Notes under the pieces: model-generated
Told to the model about the DNA's origin: nothing
Databases searched by the model: none
Seen by the model: the letters and a program-made list of their open reading frames with translations, nothing else
Source: JAFIEN01 sp051859505
Lineage (GTDB): Bacteria; Pseudomonadota; Alphaproteobacteria; Rhodobacterales; Rhodobacteraceae
Assembly: GCA_051859505.1 (NCBI GenBank)
Contig: JBHYFN010000031.1
Coordinates: 1 to 46,694, forward strand
Length of the DNA stretch: 46,694 nucleotides
Direction of reading: 5' to 3'
Shown: in pieces, positions 45,371 through 46,694 of the stretch
How positions within the stretch are numbered: position 1 is the first letter of the stretch
Layout: every line of letters starts with the position of its first letter
Program-made: the position numbers and the translations under genes

Positions 45371-45792
45371 ACCATGTCGCGCAAGTCCCATCCCCGCCCG
45401 CAGCGGCTGCGGATTGCCCGGAGCGTATTCGGCTCTGGTACCCGCGCCTCAAGCCCTGCGCCGTCTGTCTGCGCCCCGCGCGAGGCTTCGGTTTCTTCAA
45501 CCCCAACAAACCCCGCCCCCGCGAACACCGCTGGTTCTGCTCGATGCACTGCCAGGCGTTCTTCGCGGCCCGCCACCGGAAAGGATTGATCATGCAGGGA
45601 ACGACCGATGAAGAACGCCTCGCCATAGCGCTGGTGATGAAGCGGCTGGGCCAGACGATGGACCTGATCGGCTGGGACAAACGGCTGCGCGATCTCACCG
45701 AAACCGATGTCACCGCCCTGATCGAGGAGGTTCTGGAGGGCTATGGCGCCGAGATGTCGCGCATCGCCGCCGGGAGCGAGGTGCCGTTCTGA
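45367..45792 (+). CDS. DUF6511-type cysteine-rich protein
   Basis: The 141-residue protein starts at GTG (45367), overlapping the helicase stop by four bases. Cysteines at about 31/34 (KPCAVCLR) and 58/62 (FCSMHC) look like a small zinc finger; RPREHRWFCSMHCQAFFAAR is the most distinctive part. The C-terminal half is helical (EERLAIALVMKRLGQTMD, DVTALIEEVLEGYG). It matches the DUF6511 type as I recall it, found in phage and island gene clusters. Function unknown; probably a nucleic-acid or protein adaptor. Confidence 0.75.
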   Translation: MNHVAQVPSPPAAAADCPERIRLWYPRLKPCAVCLRPARGFGFFNPNKPRPREHRWFCSMHCQAFFAARHRKGLIMQGTTDEERLAIALVMKRLGQTMDLIGWDKRLRDLTETDVTALIEEVLEGYGAEMSRIAAGSEVPF

Positions 45793-46559
45793 TGCTGGAC
45801 TTCAACCCGCGCCCCTCCATGGCCGAGCGGATCAACGCGCTGGTCGACGCCGCGCTGATCGCCGAGCGGGAGACCACGCCGCCCCGGACCTATCTCGGCG
45901 CGTCCCGTCTGGGGCATGCCTGCGAACGGGCGCTGCAGTTCGAGTTCGCAGGCGCGCCCAAGGATGAGGGCACGGATTTCGGCGGCCAGACGCTGCGGAT
46001 CTTCGAGATCGGTCACCGGCTCGAGGATTTGGCGATCCGCTGGCTGCGGGCGGCGGGGCTCGACCTCTACACCCGCAAGGGCAATCGGCCCGATGGGGAT
46101 CAGTTCGGATTCTCCGTCGCGGGCGGTCGCATCCGTGGCCATGTCGACGGGATCGTGGCCGCGGCCCCGGCCGCGCTCAGTCTGCGCACCCCGGCGCTCT
46201 GGGAATGCAAGACGATGAACGCGAAGAACTGGCGGGCCTGCGTCAAGGACGGGGTCGCCGTCTCCAAGCCCGTCTACGCCGCCCAGATCGCGATCTACCA
46301 AGCCTACATGGAGCCCTCGGTGCCGGGCATTTCCTCAGCCCCGGCACTGTTCACCGCGATCAACAAGGACACGGCCGAACTGCATCACGAGCAGGTGCCC
46401 TTCGACGCCGATCTCGCGCAGCGCATGTCAGACCGCGCGGTGCGGATCCTGCAAGCCACCGACGCCGGCGAGCTGCTGCCCCGCATCGCCGCCAGCCGCG
46501 ACTTCTTCGAATGCCGCTTCTGCGCCCATGCCGAGCGGTGCTGGAGCATGAGGGCATGA
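45792..46559 (+). CDS. Cas4/RecB-like PD-(D/E)XK exonuclease
   Basis: The 255-residue protein's nuclease core is seen in IGHRLEDLAIRWL, GHVDGIV (Asp) and LWECKT (Glu-x-Lys), followed by YAAQIAIYQAY, the QhxxY motif of RecB-family nucleases. Cys44 near the N-terminus and Cys241, Cys244 and Cys250 at the C-terminus could hold an iron-sulfur cluster, as in Cas4/AddB-type enzymes. No cas1, cas2 or CRISPR array is present, so this is a phage-type Cas4-like end-processing nuclease working with the Sak4-like pair. The ATG overlaps the upstream stop by one base (TGATG). Confidence 0.87.
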   Translation: MLDFNPRPSMAERINALVDAALIAERETTPPRTYLGASRLGHACERALQFEFAGAPKDEGTDFGGQTLRIFEIGHRLEDLAIRWLRAAGLDLYTRKGNRPDGDQFGFSVAGGRIRGHVDGIVAAAPAALSLRTPALWECKTMNAKNWRACVKDGVAVSKPVYAAQIAIYQAYMEPSVPGISSAPALFTAINKDTAELHHEQVPFDADLAQRMSDRAVRILQATDAGELLPRIAASRDFFECRFCAHAERCWSMRA

Positions 46560-46694
46560 CCGACGATCCCAGCGAGCCATCCGATCCCGACCAGGAGCCA
46601 GCCATGCGCGACGACACCACGCCCGACGAGTCCAAGGAAAACATCGTCCATTTCAACCCATGGCGCGACTTCAACGATGCCGCGCCGCAGATCG
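46556..46694 (+). CDS. Start of a further gene in the phage-type module (cut by window edge)
   Basis: ATG at 46556 overlaps the nuclease stop as ATGA. The 46 visible codons begin with an acidic stretch (MTDDPSEPSDPDQEPAMRDD), then ENIVHFNPWRDFNDAAPQI. There is not enough to assign a family; in similar clusters a primase or helicase comes next. Confidence 0.6.
   Translation, partial: MTDDPSEPSDPDQEPAMRDDTTPDESKENIVHFNPWRDFNDAAPQI

Noticed and set aside
45792..46559. Cas4-like nuclease as part of a CRISPR system
   Set aside because: No repeat-spacer array and no cas1/cas2 or interference genes are in the window; the phage-type neighbours explain it better.

Overview
The window is high-GC DNA with codon use and gene content typical of Rhodobacteraceae (Paracoccus/Rhodobacter-like alphaproteobacteria). 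This rests on the style of ValS, MetF and EttA, a GTTC-N7-GTTC type LexA box, and many start/stop-overlapped ABC-transporter operons. It is assembled sequence with one 10-N gap (19619-19628).

Layout. (1) 1-763: an IS110-family transposase tail and gene-free DNA, lying against the 3' end of a tRNA-Ser(UGA) gene (764-853, minus). (2) 1012-10231: a catabolic cluster. On the minus strand an IclR regulator, a RhmD-like enolase-superfamily dehydratase, and a five-gene peptide-type ABC importer; divergently, a second RhmD-like dehydratase. An overlapping palindromic operator sits in the divergent promoter. (3) 10322-11977: ettA. (4) 12077-18632: a LysR regulator divergent from an arginine-deiminase/DDAH-like hydrolase, a four-gene polyamine-type ABC importer and a metallo-beta-lactamase-fold hydrolase, suggesting uptake and hydrolysis of a guanidino or similar cationic nitrogen compound. 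(5) 18743-21073: an orphan form-II CoxL-like molybdenum hydroxylase large subunit, broken by the N gap. (6) 21202-26063: valS, with a hairpin over its Shine-Dalgarno and an in-frame palindromic insertion; then metF and divergent metR. (7) tRNA-Ser(GGA), 26142-26231.

Downstream of that tRNA an accessory island runs to the window end. Its minus-strand half, read from 38051 down to 26517, contains a small conserved protein, a DUF2924 protein, a large serine recombinase and a small HTH protein, all coupled by 4-base overlaps. It continues with a complete type I restriction-modification system (hsdM-hsdS-hsdR), a YgjP-like metallopeptidase and a GIY-YIG protein. A LexA-type box at 38175-38189 separates this half from a plus-strand half: two overlapping genes of unknown function (the second ends in a winged-helix-like domain), a sigma-factor-like protein, and a tightly coupled phage-type DNA module (Sak4-like ATPase, a probable ssDNA-binding protein, a superfamily 2 helicase with a zinc ribbon, a DUF6511 protein, a Cas4-like nuclease, and the start of another gene cut by the window edge).

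No phage structural genes, CRISPR array or rRNA were seen. The observations most worth checking are the unknown two-gene unit beside the LexA box, the protein-coding palindrome in valS, and the phage-like recombination module beside a restriction system.
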